From contig NZ_AP021861.1 of NCBI RefSeq assembly GCF_009177095.1, positions 1,776,001-1,840,000 on the forward strand: DNA of 64,000 nucleotides, read 5' to 3'. The notes below the pieces were generated by a model that saw only the letters and a list, made by a program, of their open reading frames with translations, did no database searches and was not told the origin of the DNA. The DNA is from Lacipirellula parvula (GTDB lineage: Bacteria; Planctomycetota; Planctomycetia; Pirellulales; Lacipirellulaceae). Of the stretch, positions 1 to 10,035 are shown piece after piece. Each line of letters starts with the position of its first letter. The stretch's first letter is position 1. Both the position numbers and the translations under genes were made by a program.

Positions 1-330
1 GGCGCCGGTGAACGTCAGCGTGTTCGTCGCTGAACCGCGCACCGTCGTATCAAAGTTGTTTGTCGCGGCCGTCCCTTTGTTGATCGTGAGCGTGTCGAGC
101 GTAATCGGCTGGCCAAGGTCAACGATCAAGTGCCCGGTGGGCGCCGAGACGATTGCCGTCGTGCCGGCGCAATTGGGAAACGGTTGCCCCCAATTGGCGT
201 CGTCGTTCCAGGCGACGGTTCCGGAGGTTGGGATCAACTGCTGAGCAGCCGCTTGGCGCTCGTCGATCGATCCGACCGCCGTGGCGCCGATTAGACTCAA
301 AAGCGTAGCGCGGGAGATGAGCTTTCGCAT
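1..330 (-). CDS. Exported protein, 5' part only (runs off left edge)
   Basis: The frame opens at ATG 330 and stays open for 110 codons to the window edge, so the C-terminus is missing. Residues 1-30 look like a signal peptide (MRKLISRATLLSLIGA, then AAAQQ). The mature part (VAWNDDANWGQPFPN, then LGQPITLDTLTINKG) has the spaced Asn/Gly/Thr pattern of beta-helical, autotransporter-like surface proteins that are common in planctomycetes. A PEP-CTERM or dockerin end would be expected downstream but cannot be seen. The family cannot be named from this fragment. Confidence 0.6.
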   Translation of the reverse strand, partial: MRKLISRATLLSLIGATAVGSIDERQAAAQQLIPTSGTVAWNDDANWGQPFPNCAGTTAIVSAPTGHLIVDLGQPITLDTLTINKGTAATNNFDTTVRGSATNTLTFTGA

Positions 331-978
331 GCTGGTGTCGTCTCTCTCGATGGTGCTTGATTGGGGAAGTCGTTTGATCGCGTTGTTCTGAATGTTCTGA
401 AGTAGCCGCTGCCGGTAAACGCAGGAGGCGGACGGGGCGAGAGTTCGCCTCGTCTGAAGAGACCCGCGGAGCGATCGGAGCCGCGCGGCGATTAGCTGCG
501 GCAACAACAGCCGCATGGTCGTGTGAGGAGCATGAGCGCGACTCGCTCAGCCGTAAAATGCGTCGCTTGGGCAGCCAAGGCGGCGGGGAAGGGGAGCATC
601 TTGCCTGAAGTCCTGCTAGGTAGCGCAGCGAGCTTCCGGCTTCTCCAGTGGGCGTCGCGACAATTGAGATCTAGGCACGCCCGCTGCTATGCGCGGTTCG
701 GCGACTCACGTCGTAGCAATCATCGTGCCGAGAGTCTGCGTGCATCGTTCCGTGCGATCGACGCCGCGAGTTCGTGGCTTTCTGACCGAAATAGGCGCCC
801 GCTTGCCGTGAGATGCGATGGACTTCCCAGCCCATCTGCTCGATTTTCCGTGAATATTCCCAGACCAAGGCTGCGCTTTTTGCTGGGGACCGAACCGTTC
901 ACGCTCATTGACGCCCGCTAAGCCGGCCGCGAAATTAGCTGCAGCGGCTTTCTCCTCCCCTTTCGCGTCGCGTTGCCT
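331..978. other. Intergenic, no convincing gene
   Basis: About 650 bases lie between two divergent genes. Open frames here are short, lack a ribosome binding site and have no recognisable protein pattern. Promoters for both flanking genes probably lie here, but I could not pick out a clear -35/-10 pair. Confidence 0.5.
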
Positions 979-3933
979 ATGAGTTTGCAACGATACCTGC
1001 GGCTTTGCCCAGCGCCGGCGCTGTTCCTCTTGCTAGCTATTGTCGCTCGCTGGCCAGCCTCTGCCGCGGAGTTGGACGCGACCATCGCAGCGGATTCCGC
1101 ATTCTCTGCCGAGCAACTCGAATTCTTCGAGCGGCACATCCGCCCGCTACTCGCGACGCACTGTTTCGAGTGCCACGCTGGCGAGCACCAAGAAGGAGGG
1201 CTGCGGCTTGATTCCCGTTCCGCCGTCCTCGCTGGCGGCGACTCGGGTCCCGCTCTCGACTTGCAGCAACCGGAAGTCAGCCTGCTGATCGACGCCGTAC
1301 GCTACGGCGACATCTATCAAATGCCGCCCACCGAGCAGTTGCCCGCGGAACAAGTAAAACTGCTCGAAGAGTGGATCGCCCAAGGCGCCCCCTGGCCGCC
1401 GGAAGCGGCGCCCACTACCGTCGCAACGAAGCCTGCATTCGATTTGCAAGCTCGCAAGGCTAGCCACTGGGCCTGGCGACCAATCGAAAAGCCGCCCACA
1501 CCGACCGATGTCGGCGCCGCGCCCGCCTCGCCGATCGACGCCTTTCTGCTGGCCAAGCTAAATGATGCGAAAGTAACACGGGCCGAACTGGCCGATCGCG
1601 GGGCGCTACTGCGGCGGATGTCGTTTGATCTGACCGGCCTGCCCCCTACGCCGGCGGAAATTCGCGAGTTCGAAAGCGATCCATCGCCGCGGGCCCGCGA
1701 GCGGATGGTCGACCGGCTGCTCGCGTCGCCCCACTTCGGCGAACGCTGGGCCCGTCACTGGCTCGACGTCGTCCGCTACGCCGAAACGCTGGGGCATGAA
1801 TCGGATTTCCCGCTGACCGAGGCGTGGCGGTACCGCGATTACGTGATCCGAGCGTTCAACGCCGATCTGCCGTACGACCAATTCGTCCGCGAGCATATCG
1901 CCGGCGACTTGCTCGAAGAGCCGCGACGGCATCCAACGGAACGATTTGACGAGTCGATTCTCGCCACTGGGTTTTGGTATCTCGGCGAGGCGGTGCACGC
2001 TCCAGTCGACGCCCGCGCCGATCAGGCGACGCGACTCGAGAACCAAGTCGACGTTTTTTCGAAGGCGTTTCTCGGGCTGACCGTCGCCTGTGCCCGTTGT
2101 CACGACCACAAGTTCGATGCGATCTCGACGAAGGATTACTACGCCCTCGCCGGCTACCTCGCAAGTTCGCATCAGCAGGTCGCTCGACTCGATCCCAACG
2201 GCGAACTCGAAGCGGGAGCCGCCCGCTTAGCCGAACTTCAGGCTGCGGGGCGAGAGGTGATCGCCGCCGCCGCGCTCTTCAGCCAGCTCGAAAGCGAACT
2301 GCACCACGCCGCCGCCGACGTTCGCGGCGAACCATCGGAACAAGTATTTGCCGACTTCTCAGGCGGCTTCGAGAATTGGTTCCGCAGCGGCTGGGCCTTC
2401 GGCTCAACCCTGACCGAGCCTGGCGACTGGCGCGTCCGCGCGTCTCAACCCGCGCTCCTCGCGACTGGCGTCGCCCACAGCGGCCGCTTCGGCGAACGAC
2501 TCCCCGGCGTCTTGCGCTCGCCGACGTTCACCATCGAAAAACCACATCTCCACTACCGCGTCGCTGGCCATCATGGCAAAGTTCGCCTGATCGTCGACGG
2601 CTACGCGATGGACCCGTTCACGCCGCAGCTCTTCGAGGGCTTTACGTTCGAAGTTGACGGCGACGAGTTCGAGTGGCGGAGCCAGGATGCGAGCCGGTAC
2701 CTCGGGCACCGCGCGCACCTCGAATTTGTCGACGCCGGGGAAGGGTGGCTGGCGGTTGATGAAGTCTGCTTCTCGGAGAGCAAGCAATCGCCGAGCGACG
2801 ATCGCTCCAAGCTCGAAAGCATGCCCGTTCCTGACTGGGCGCTCCAGAGCGAACCGATCGCTGGGCTAACGTCGCTCGTGCAATCGATGCAGAACATCGA
2901 CGAATCTTTGCCCGATCCCGTTGCCGCAGTCACGATTGGCGACGGCAGCGGCGAAGACCTGCGCGTTCATATCCGCGGCAACCACAAAACTCCCGGCGAG
3001 GTCGCGCCGCGACGCCTGCTCGAAGCGATCACTGCCGACGACCCGCCGAACTCGCCACCAAGCAGCGGCCGGCTGGAACTCGCCGAGCGGATGTTCCGCG
3101 ATGACAACCCGTTCGTCGCCCGTGTGATGGTCAACCGCATTTGGTTCCACCTCATGGGCCGCGGCCTCGTGCCGACGGTCGATAACTTCGGCGCCCTCGG
3201 CGAACCGCCGAGCCACCCCCAACTTCTCGACTATCTCGCCGCCCGCTTCATCGAAGAAGGGTGGTCGATCAAACGGCTCATCCGCGAGATCATGCTCAGC
3301 GACGTCTATCACCTCTCGACAGTCGGCGTGCCAGCTGCAGAGATCGCCGACCCGCAGAATCGCCTGCTCCATCGCGCCAACGTCCGTCGGCTCGAGGGCG
3401 AGGCGATTCGCGACGCACTGCTTTGCAACTCCGGTCGGCTCGACCGCACGCTCCTCGGGCCGCCCGTGCCGATCCACCTCACCCCCTTCATGGATGGCCG
3501 CGGCAAGCCCGCGACGAGCGGCCCGCTTGATGGCGCCGGCCGGCGAAGCATCTACCTCGAAGTCCGCCGCAACTTCCTCGCGCCGTTCCTGCTGGCGTTC
3601 GACATGCCAGCGCCCGCTACCTGCGTCGGCCAGCGAAACGCCTCAAACGTCCCAGCTCAAGCGCTCACGCTGCTGAACGATCCGCTCGTGCTGGAACTCT
3701 GCGATCGCTGGGCGGAGCGCATTGTGGCGGAACCGGGCTCGACGGACGAGCGAATTCGCGGGCTCTACTTCGCCGCCTTCGGCCGCGAGCCGACGCCCGC
3801 CGAAGCGACCGCGGCGAGTGAGTTCGTTTTGCAGCAATCCGCCGAACGTGGAAGCGACGGCAGCGACAAACGCGTTTGGGCAGATCTCTGCCACGTCCTG
3901 GTGAACGTCAAAGAGTTCATTTACCTGCGGTAA
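979..3933 (+). CDS. DUF1549/DUF1553 protein with cytochrome-like PSCyt1 domain
   Basis: A 984-residue exported protein typical of planctomycetes. ATG 979 is preferred over the in-frame TTG at 973 because it is followed directly by a hydrophobic signal peptide ending near ARWPASAA. A haem-binding motif C62-F-E-C65-H66 lies in the PSCyt1 domain (about 45-125). DUF1549 spans about 180-395 (RWARHWLDVVRYAET, CARCHDHKFD) and DUF1553 about 690-950 (LTLLNDPLVLELCDRWAERI). The middle looks like a beta-sandwich, carbohydrate-binding-like insert. The next gene is DUF1501, the standard partner. These pairs are proposed to act in periplasmic breakdown of complex polysaccharides, but the reaction is not established. 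Confidence 0.93.
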   Translation: MSLQRYLRLCPAPALFLLLAIVARWPASAAELDATIAADSAFSAEQLEFFERHIRPLLATHCFECHAGEHQEGGLRLDSRSAVLAGGDSGPALDLQQPEVSLLIDAVRYGDIYQMPPTEQLPAEQVKLLEEWIAQGAPWPPEAAPTTVATKPAFDLQARKASHWAWRPIEKPPTPTDVGAAPASPIDAFLLAKLNDAKVTRAELADRGALLRRMSFDLTGLPPTPAEIREFESDPSPRARERMVDRLLASPHFGERWARHWLDVVRYAETLGHESDFPLTEAWRYRDYVIRAFNADLPYDQFVREHIAGDLLEEPRRHPTERFDESILATGFWYLGEAVHAPVDARADQATRLENQVDVFSKAFLGLTVACARCHDHKFDAISTKDYYALAGYLASSHQQVARLDPNGELEAGAARLAELQAAGREVIAAAALFSQLESELHHAAADVRGEPSEQVFADFSGGFENWFRSGWAFGSTLTEPGDWRVRASQPALLATGVAHSGRFGERLPGVLRSPTFTIEKPHLHYRVAGHHGKVRLIVDGYAMDPFTPQLFEGFTFEVDGDEFEWRSQDASRYLGHRAHLEFVDAGEGWLAVDEVCFSESKQSPSDDRSKLESMPVPDWALQSEPIAGLTSLVQSMQNIDESLPDPVAAVTIGDGSGEDLRVHIRGNHKTPGEVAPRRLLEAITADDPPNSPPSSGRLELAERMFRDDNPFVARVMVNRIWFHLMGRGLVPTVDNFGALGEPPSHPQLLDYLAARFIEEGWSIKRLIREIMLSDVYHLSTVGVPAAEIADPQNRLLHRANVRRLEGEAIRDALLCNSGRLDRTLLGPPVPIHLTPFMDGRGKPATSGPLDGAGRRSIYLEVRRNFLAPFLLAFDMPAPATCVGQRNASNVPAQALTLLNDPLVLELCDRWAERIVAEPGSTDERIRGLYFAAFGREPTPAEATAASEFVLQQSAERGSDGSDKRVWADLCHVLVNVKEFIYLR

Positions 3934-3974
3934 CCGAGTCTTCCGCCTCATCAACCTCAGCGATCAAGAACGCT

Positions 3975-5390
3975 ATGCACTGCGGCCGCTTCCTCAACGC
4001 CCCGCTGACGCGACGCCAACTCCTGCAACGGAGCGCCGGCGGCTTCGGCGCCCTCGCGCTCGCCGGGTTGCATGCCGACGTGGCCCGTGCGGAGCAGTCG
4101 AGCAGCAGCGGCCGCTCGCACTTCGCGCCAAAAGCCCGCAACGTCATCTTCCTTTACATGGACGGCGGTCCCTCGCAAGTCGATACGTTCGACCCCAAGC
4201 CGCGGCTCCAAGCGGAGCATGGCCAACCTTTCAAGATGCGGATGGAGCCGACGCAGTTCAACGACAACGGCCTCACGCTCGGCAGCCCCTGGAAGTTCGC
4301 CAAGCATGGCCAGTGCGGGATGGGCGTCAGCGAACTCTTCCCGCACGTTGCGCAGTGCGCCGACGAGATGGCGCTCATCCGCTCGATGACCTCTGAGTTC
4401 TCCGAACACACAAGCGCGAACTACTTTCTCCACACAGGCGCCGGCATCCAAGGCCGACCCAGCGCCGGCGCCTGGACGATCTACGGCCTAGGGAGCGAAT
4501 CGCAAAATCTTCCCGGCTTCGTCGTCCTCAACGGCGGCCTCATCCCGCCCGGCGGCATCGATAATTTTGGCAATGGCTACCTGCCTGCAAGTAGCCAGGC
4601 GTCGCTTTTGCGACCGCGCGGCGAGGCCATCGCCAATGTCGCGTCGCGCGAGCAAGTCGCCGCGCAAATCGATGCGAAGCTAAATCTCCGCCGCCGGCTC
4701 GACGGTTTTGTTGCCGAGCGGTTTGCCCACGCCGATCCGATCGAATCGGCGATCGCCAACTACGAACTCGCGTTCCGCATGCAGGCCGCAGTTCCCGAAC
4801 TCACCGACCTCTCCAGCGAAACGGCCGCAACGAAGAAACTCTATGGCCTCGACGCCGAGTTCGAACCGACGCGCACCTTCGCCGCGGAGTGCTTGCTCGC
4901 CCGTCGCTTGGTCGAGCGGGGCGTCCGCTTCGTCGAGTTGACTTGCCCCGCTGCTGCCGGTGTCGATCGCTGGGACCAGCACAGCAAACTCATCCCCGGC
5001 CACCGCGATAATGCCCGCGCCGTCGATCAACCGATTGCGGCCCTGCTCATGGATTTGAAAGCTCGCGGCATGCTCGACGAGACGGTCGTCTGGTGGAGCG
5101 GCGAGTTCGGCCGCACGCCGTTTGCCCAGGGGAGCGATGGCCGCGATCACAATCCGTTCGGCTTTAGCTGCTGGCTCGCCGGCGGCGGCGTTCGCGGCGG
5201 CACGATCTACGGCAGCACCGACGAATACGGCTACAAAGCCGTTGAAGACCGCGTCGAGATGCACGACCTCCACGCGACGCTCCTCCATTTGCTCGGCATC
5301 GACCACGAGCGGCTCACCTACCGCTTCAGCGGCCGCGACATGCGCCTCACTGACGTCGCGGGACGCGTGGTGCAGGGAATTCTGGCGTGA
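3975..5390 (+). CDS. DUF1501 protein, Tat-exported, sulfatase-like fold
   Basis: 471 residues. The frame is open further upstream but would overlap the previous gene; ATG 3975 fits because a twin-arginine signal (TRRQLLQRSAGGFGALALAG) follows within the first 35 residues. The core has alkaline-phosphatase/sulfatase-superfamily features: NVIFLYMDGGPSQVDTFDP near the start, and WWSGEFGRTP and DHNPFGFSCWLAGGG near the end, where metal ligands are expected. It lies 41 bases after the DUF1549/DUF1553 gene and is presumably co-transcribed. The substrate is unknown. Folding before export through Tat fits a metal-loaded enzyme. Confidence 0.93.
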   Translation: MHCGRFLNAPLTRRQLLQRSAGGFGALALAGLHADVARAEQSSSSGRSHFAPKARNVIFLYMDGGPSQVDTFDPKPRLQAEHGQPFKMRMEPTQFNDNGLTLGSPWKFAKHGQCGMGVSELFPHVAQCADEMALIRSMTSEFSEHTSANYFLHTGAGIQGRPSAGAWTIYGLGSESQNLPGFVVLNGGLIPPGGIDNFGNGYLPASSQASLLRPRGEAIANVASREQVAAQIDAKLNLRRRLDGFVAERFAHADPIESAIANYELAFRMQAAVPELTDLSSETAATKKLYGLDAEFEPTRTFAAECLLARRLVERGVRFVELTCPAAAGVDRWDQHSKLIPGHRDNARAVDQPIAALLMDLKARGMLDETVVWWSGEFGRTPFAQGSDGRDHNPFGFSCWLAGGGVRGGTIYGSTDEYGYKAVEDRVEMHDLHATLLHLLGIDHERLTYRFSGRDMRLTDVAGRVVQGILA

Positions 5391-5680
5391 CGCTGGTGGA
5401 ATCGTTTAATCTGCCGCCAGCGCGGGTTTTAGCACGCTCAATGCATTTGCCCCTCGATAGAGGGAGAGTAGCCGCGAAATTTGCTGCGTGATGCGCAATC
5501 GTGGGTTCACTCTGCGCGAAGGCGACGTCGCGAAATATCTTGCCGGCATGTTGCAACGCGAGCGCATTGACGCTTTATCGTCAGGGCCACCATAATCCAC
5601 CCCCTTCGTGGCGGTTGGTCTGCGTACTCGATGGCGCGCCAGCGACGAATTCTACCAGGCACTTATCAAGGCGGTTTTGC

Positions 5681-7267
5681 ATGTTGCTTCAGCAATTGAT
5701 TCTCAAATGGCGCGAACGAAGCACTCGTCGAAACAGCGCGCGTCCGTCGTCATGGTCGCCGCGTTTCGAATCGTTGGAAGATCGCCGCATGCTAGCGGTG
5801 ACGGCGACCTTTTCGCCGGCGAGCGGCGTGCTGAGCGTCTACGGCGATAGCGGCGACAACACGATTGAGGTCAGCCGCAACGCCGCGGGAGCAATCCTCG
5901 TGAACGGCGGCGCCGTGGCGATTGTGGGCGGCGCACCGACGATCGCCAACACGAACCTGATGAACCTGTTCGGCCTCAGCGGCAACGATACGCTCTCGCT
6001 CAACGAAGCTAACGGTGCGTTGCCGAAAGCAAACCTCTTCGGCGGCGGCGGGAGCGACGTGCTGAACGGCGGTTCGGGGGCGGATCTCGCCTTCGGGCAA
6101 TCGGGTAACGACGTCATTTCCGGGCGCGGCGGTGCCGACATGCTCTTCGGCGGATCGAACGACGACACGCTCGCCGGCGGCGACGCCGACGATCAGGTCT
6201 TCGGTCAGAGCGACTCCGACCGCATGATTTGGAATCCGGGCGACGACACCGATCTCAACGAGGGGGGCGCCGGCGTCGACGTCGTTGAAGTCAACGGCGG
6301 CAACGGCTCCGAAGTCTTCACGACCACTGCCAACGGAACGCGGGTTCGCTTCGATCGCATCGACCCCGCGCCGTTTTCGATCGACATTGGCACGAGCGAA
6401 AGCCTCGTGCTGAACGCCAACGGCGGCAATGATCAATTCTCGGCGACCGGAAACCTGGCCGCGCTGATCGCGATCACTGTCGACGGCGGAACTGGAGACG
6501 ACATCATCTTCGGCAGCAACGGCGCCGACATCCTGCGCGGCGGCGACAACAACGATTTCATCGACGGGCAGCAAGGCAACGACGCCATCTTCGCCGGCGC
6601 CGGCGAAGACGTCATCCAGTGGGATCCCGGCGATGGCAACGACGTCATCGAAGGGGAGCAAGGCAATGACCGATTGCAGTTCAACGGCAGCGCGGCCAAC
6701 GAACAAATCGAACTCTCGGCCAACGGCGGCCGAACTCGCCTGTTCCGCAACATTGCCAACATTATTCTCGACATCGACGACGTCGAGCGCATCGACGTCG
6801 CCGCACTGTCAGGCACGGATGCACTGGTCGTTCACTCGCTTGCCGGCACCGACCTGACCGTCGTCAACCTGTTGCTCGCCAGCTCGATTGGCGGCGCGAT
6901 TGGGGACAGCGCGGCCGATACGGTGACCATCAACGGCACGGCCGGTGAAGACGCGATCTCTGTCTTCAGCGGCGCCAGCGGCGTCACCGTCAACGGGTTG
7001 GCCGCCACCGTCAACATCATCACGGCCGACGCGACGCTTGATCGACTCATCGTCAACGGCCTAGGCAGCGACGACGTGGTCGACGCCACTGGGCTCACCA
7101 CGGCCGGCATGCTTCTCACGGCAGACGGCGGCGAGGGAGACGACGTCCTCATGGGAGGCGACGGAGGAGATACGCTGCTGGGAGGTTTGGGAGACGACGT
7201 GCTGATCGGCGGCCCCGGCGCCGATGTGCTCGATGGCGGCTCCGGCGATAACGTGGTGATCCAATGA
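5681..7267 (+). CDS. RTX-like calcium-binding surface protein with planctomycete export motif
   Basis: 528 residues from ATG 5681. The frame opens upstream at 5501, but that extension lacks protein character. Residues 29-38 read FESLEDRRML, the planctomycete LEPR/LEDR-type N-terminal motif of exported proteins. Runs of glycine/aspartate nonapeptides (GGSGADLAFG, GGADMLFGG, GGLGDDVLIG) at about 115-180, 260-310 and 480-520 match haemolysin-type calcium-binding beta-rolls. Between them are beta-rich modules without such repeats. No catalytic domain is visible, so a structural or adhesive role is inferred. The stop codon overlaps the start of the next gene. Confidence 0.85.
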   Translation: MLLQQLILKWRERSTRRNSARPSSWSPRFESLEDRRMLAVTATFSPASGVLSVYGDSGDNTIEVSRNAAGAILVNGGAVAIVGGAPTIANTNLMNLFGLSGNDTLSLNEANGALPKANLFGGGGSDVLNGGSGADLAFGQSGNDVISGRGGADMLFGGSNDDTLAGGDADDQVFGQSDSDRMIWNPGDDTDLNEGGAGVDVVEVNGGNGSEVFTTTANGTRVRFDRIDPAPFSIDIGTSESLVLNANGGNDQFSATGNLAALIAITVDGGTGDDIIFGSNGADILRGGDNNDFIDGQQGNDAIFAGAGEDVIQWDPGDGNDVIEGEQGNDRLQFNGSAANEQIELSANGGRTRLFRNIANIILDIDDVERIDVAALSGTDALVVHSLAGTDLTVVNLLLASSIGGAIGDSAADTVTINGTAGEDAISVFSGASGVTVNGLAATVNIITADATLDRLIVNGLGSDDVVDATGLTTAGMLLTADGGEGDDVLMGGDGGDTLLGGLGDDVLIGGPGADVLDGGSGDNVVIQ

Positions 7268-8205
7268 ACAATCATGCCGTCACGCAAAGCTTTGTTCTGC
7301 CATTGCACGCGCTCACGCGAACGACTCCGGCAAGTCGTTTTGTTCGCCGGCTATTCGCCCTCGGGCTGATCTGGAGCGCATACGCAGTAACTGCCAGTTG
7401 CCCAGCCGCCGCGACCGCGGCGACGTTGCAAGCCCTGTTCGGCGGCGTAACGCTGACCGTCGGCAACGCCCGCTTCGACAATTGGCAGCTGCTGAGCGCC
7501 GACCACACGAGCGGCGCGGCGTTCGATTTCTCCCTGATGTCGATGAGTGCGATCGGGAGCGATCCCAGCAACCCTGGTCTGCAGTTCGCCTCGGGCGGCC
7601 AACTGGCTGTCACCGGCATCAATGCGGCCGATCTCACGTTTCGCTTTCAGGTTCACGCGATTGGAGCGTCGAATTCGTTCGCCGCGCATTCGCTCAATAT
7701 GACCGGCGTTACGTTCTCCGGCCCAGGCGGCATCGCCACCATCTCGCAAGAGGTGACGACGATCGGCGGCGTCGACTTGGGCCCCGCCGTGACGCTGGCC
7801 GACAACGTCGCCGACGTTTTCGAATTCGCCGACACCCAAGCGATTGCCCCGCACTTGAACTTGCAAGTGACGGTAAACGTCTTCGTGACCGGGCTCGTTG
7901 CCGCGGATGCAATCAACTTCACGGCGTTCACGCAACGGTTCGCTCAGACAGGGCCGGCGACCCTTCCCGGCGATTTCAACAACGATAAAAAGGTTGACGG
8001 CGCCGACTTCCTGCACTGGCAGCGGGGGCTGTCGCCCTCGCCGCTAAGCCAGGGCGACCTGACCGTGTGGAAGAATAATTTCGGTCAATCGATTCTCGCG
8101 ACTCCGGCGGTCGCCAACGTTCCCGAGCCATGCGGCGTCAGCGGGGCGCTGCTCGCGGGGGCGTTCGCGCTGAGTCGACGAGCGCGCCGTCGCCCTGGAA
8201 GCTAA
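7264..8205 (+). CDS. PEP-CTERM exported protein with dockerin-like segment
   Basis: 313 residues. The ATG overlaps the stop of the RTX-like gene in an ATGA arrangement, suggesting translational coupling and a shared job at the surface. A long basic N-terminus leads to a signal peptide (LFALGLIWSAYAV). A type VI secretion Hcp-like or otherwise beta-rich region follows, seen only as alternating hydrophobic strands. About residues 237-275 hold a dockerin-like calcium loop (DFNNDKKVDGADFLHWQ). The end, VPEPCGVSGALLAGAFAL then RRARRR, is a PEP-CTERM anchor. The function of the central part is not recognised. Confidence 0.8.
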   Translation: MNNHAVTQSFVLPLHALTRTTPASRFVRRLFALGLIWSAYAVTASCPAAATAATLQALFGGVTLTVGNARFDNWQLLSADHTSGAAFDFSLMSMSAIGSDPSNPGLQFASGGQLAVTGINAADLTFRFQVHAIGASNSFAAHSLNMTGVTFSGPGGIATISQEVTTIGGVDLGPAVTLADNVADVFEFADTQAIAPHLNLQVTVNVFVTGLVAADAINFTAFTQRFAQTGPATLPGDFNNDKKVDGADFLHWQRGLSPSPLSQGDLTVWKNNFGQSILATPAVANVPEPCGVSGALLAGAFALSRRARRRPGS

Positions 8206-8312
8206 GAGTGCGAGCAGCGTTCGAACTGCAGTTTTTAACATCAATTCGCGAAGCGTTTGTGACGCGAAAGGAGGCTTCATAGAATTTCTAACTGGATTTA
8301 TCGCGTCACTGG

Positions 8313-9710
8313 ATGGAATCGATGTCTCCTCTCATGCGCTTCGCCCTCGTGTTGGCTTTTCTCCTAAGCGGGCGCACTTTCTTGCATGCCCAAGCCATTA
8401 ACTTCGCCGAGGAGCGGCCATTCGTCATCGGCGTCGTGCCCGTGGTTGGGAACGGCGCTGTCGGCGGCGTCGCGGTTGACGCCGACGGGACCATCAAGCG
8501 GGCCGAGCAGCGCGATGAGACGTCTCTCCTGGATGCACGCCGCTCCGCGTTGGACGGCCTGACGGGAGATATCGCCAAGCCGGCAAAGCTCCGTAAGGTT
8601 TCGCTTCGCCGGCTAGATGCACTGCTCGCCTCGCATGCGAGTCAGAACAAGCCGCTGCCGCCAGAGGTGCTCTACCTGGCTGGATTGCAACGCATCGAGT
8701 ATGTCTTCGCTTATCCCGAGGCGAACGATCTTGTCTTGGCCGGGCCAGCGGAAGGCTGGTTGATCGATGACGCGGGGAATGCCGTTGGCGAAAGCTCCGG
8801 GGCGCCGGTGCTGCAATTGGAAGACCTGATTGCGGCCTTGCGAACATCGGAGAAGTTGCTGGCCGGCGAGATGATCAGCTGCTCGATCGATCCGACTCCG
8901 GCCGGGGTTCAGCAGTTTGCCCGTCTCATGCGCGGCGGTCGCGCGTCGCCCTCGGCAAGGTTGCTCCGACAAATCGAGCAAGCGATGGGCCCGCAGACGA
9001 TTACGCTGACTGGCGTTTCGCCTGAGAGCCACTTTGCCCAAGTGCTCGTCGCCGCCGACTGGCAAATGAAGCGACTGGGGATGGGATTGGCCGAGTCGCC
9101 TGTCGATGGATTGCCCAGCTACATGGAACTACTGCAGCATCATCCCGGCGCTGAACCTGACAACGCGATGCCGCGCTGGTGGATGGCCTACGGCGAACAG
9201 CCCGTCGAGTGCGACAAAGATCGACTTGGCTGGCGTCTCTCGCCGCCGGGCATTCGAGTCTGCACGGCGGCCGGACGTTTGCAGGCCGATGGTCGAATCG
9301 CCCCGACGACGGAAAGCGACCCATTGGCGAAAGAATGGGCCGACGCCATGACGGCGAAATACGATCGATTGGCGATCGTCGAACCGGTGTTCGGTCAGCT
9401 GCGAGGTTGCATGGACCTGGCTTTAGTGGCGGCCATTCTCACTGCGAACGACCTGACGACTCACCTCAATCTGGAGTTGCCCATGCTCCTCGACGACTCG
9501 CGCCTGCAACTGGCGGCGTATCGAGTGCCGAAAACCGTCGCATCGCAAGCGAACGCCGTGAAGAAAAAACGCGCGTGGGTGATCAGCGTTTCCGGCGGCG
9601 TGGACCTCGATGTGGCAAGCATCGTCAATAGGCCCAGCGTGCAAGCGCAAGTGCAAACGGCACGCATGCACTCCCCGCCGGGACAATCGAAGTCGTGGTG
9701 GTGGGACTGA
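8313..9710 (+). CDS. DUF1598 family exported protein
   Basis: 465 residues with an N-terminal signal peptide (FALVLAFLLSGRTFLHAQA). The block LRKVSLRRLDALLASH, PLPPEVLYLAGLQRIEYVF and NDLVLAGPAEGW matches what I know of DUF1598, a family largely confined to planctomycetes with no assigned activity. ATG 8313 is used; in-frame ATGs at 8322 and 8334 cannot be excluded. The C-terminus (QSKSWWWD) ends abruptly with no anchor. It stands alone, with gaps on both sides. Confidence 0.85.
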   Translation: MESMSPLMRFALVLAFLLSGRTFLHAQAINFAEERPFVIGVVPVVGNGAVGGVAVDADGTIKRAEQRDETSLLDARRSALDGLTGDIAKPAKLRKVSLRRLDALLASHASQNKPLPPEVLYLAGLQRIEYVFAYPEANDLVLAGPAEGWLIDDAGNAVGESSGAPVLQLEDLIAALRTSEKLLAGEMISCSIDPTPAGVQQFARLMRGGRASPSARLLRQIEQAMGPQTITLTGVSPESHFAQVLVAADWQMKRLGMGLAESPVDGLPSYMELLQHHPGAEPDNAMPRWWMAYGEQPVECDKDRLGWRLSPPGIRVCTAAGRLQADGRIAPTTESDPLAKEWADAMTAKYDRLAIVEPVFGQLRGCMDLALVAAILTANDLTTHLNLELPMLLDDSRLQLAAYRVPKTVASQANAVKKKRAWVISVSGGVDLDVASIVNRPSVQAQVQTARMHSPPGQSKSWWWD

Positions 9711-10035
9711 AGCGGGACGGGGTAGCTTCGGATCTGGAGCCGAGGCGGCGCAGCCACAAGAAGGGCAGGCCGAAGCCCAAATTCCCCTGCGACAAACCCT
9801 CAATGAACGCGTCTTGCCGCTCGGCGACGCTGGATCGAGATTCAGCGCTACATGCGTTATCGCAGCGTGGCCAAGCATTTAATCGCGTCTCGTATGGGCT
9901 TGTCGAAGTCCGTTCCACGGTAGCGCTAAGTTAGAACAGCGTAGTCGAAGCACTGGATGTTGCTGCTGGTTTGATTCCGGTTTAATCTTTCTGTAGGTCT
10001 AGTTTTTGCCGGCCGCCTCATTTGCGAGAGTAGCT
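9711..10035. other. Intergenic, no gene seen
   Basis: 325 bases between two rightward genes. No frame with protein-like composition and a ribosome binding site was found. The last part, with a GAGAG stretch at about 10026, supplies the ribosome binding site of the next gene. Confidence 0.5.
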
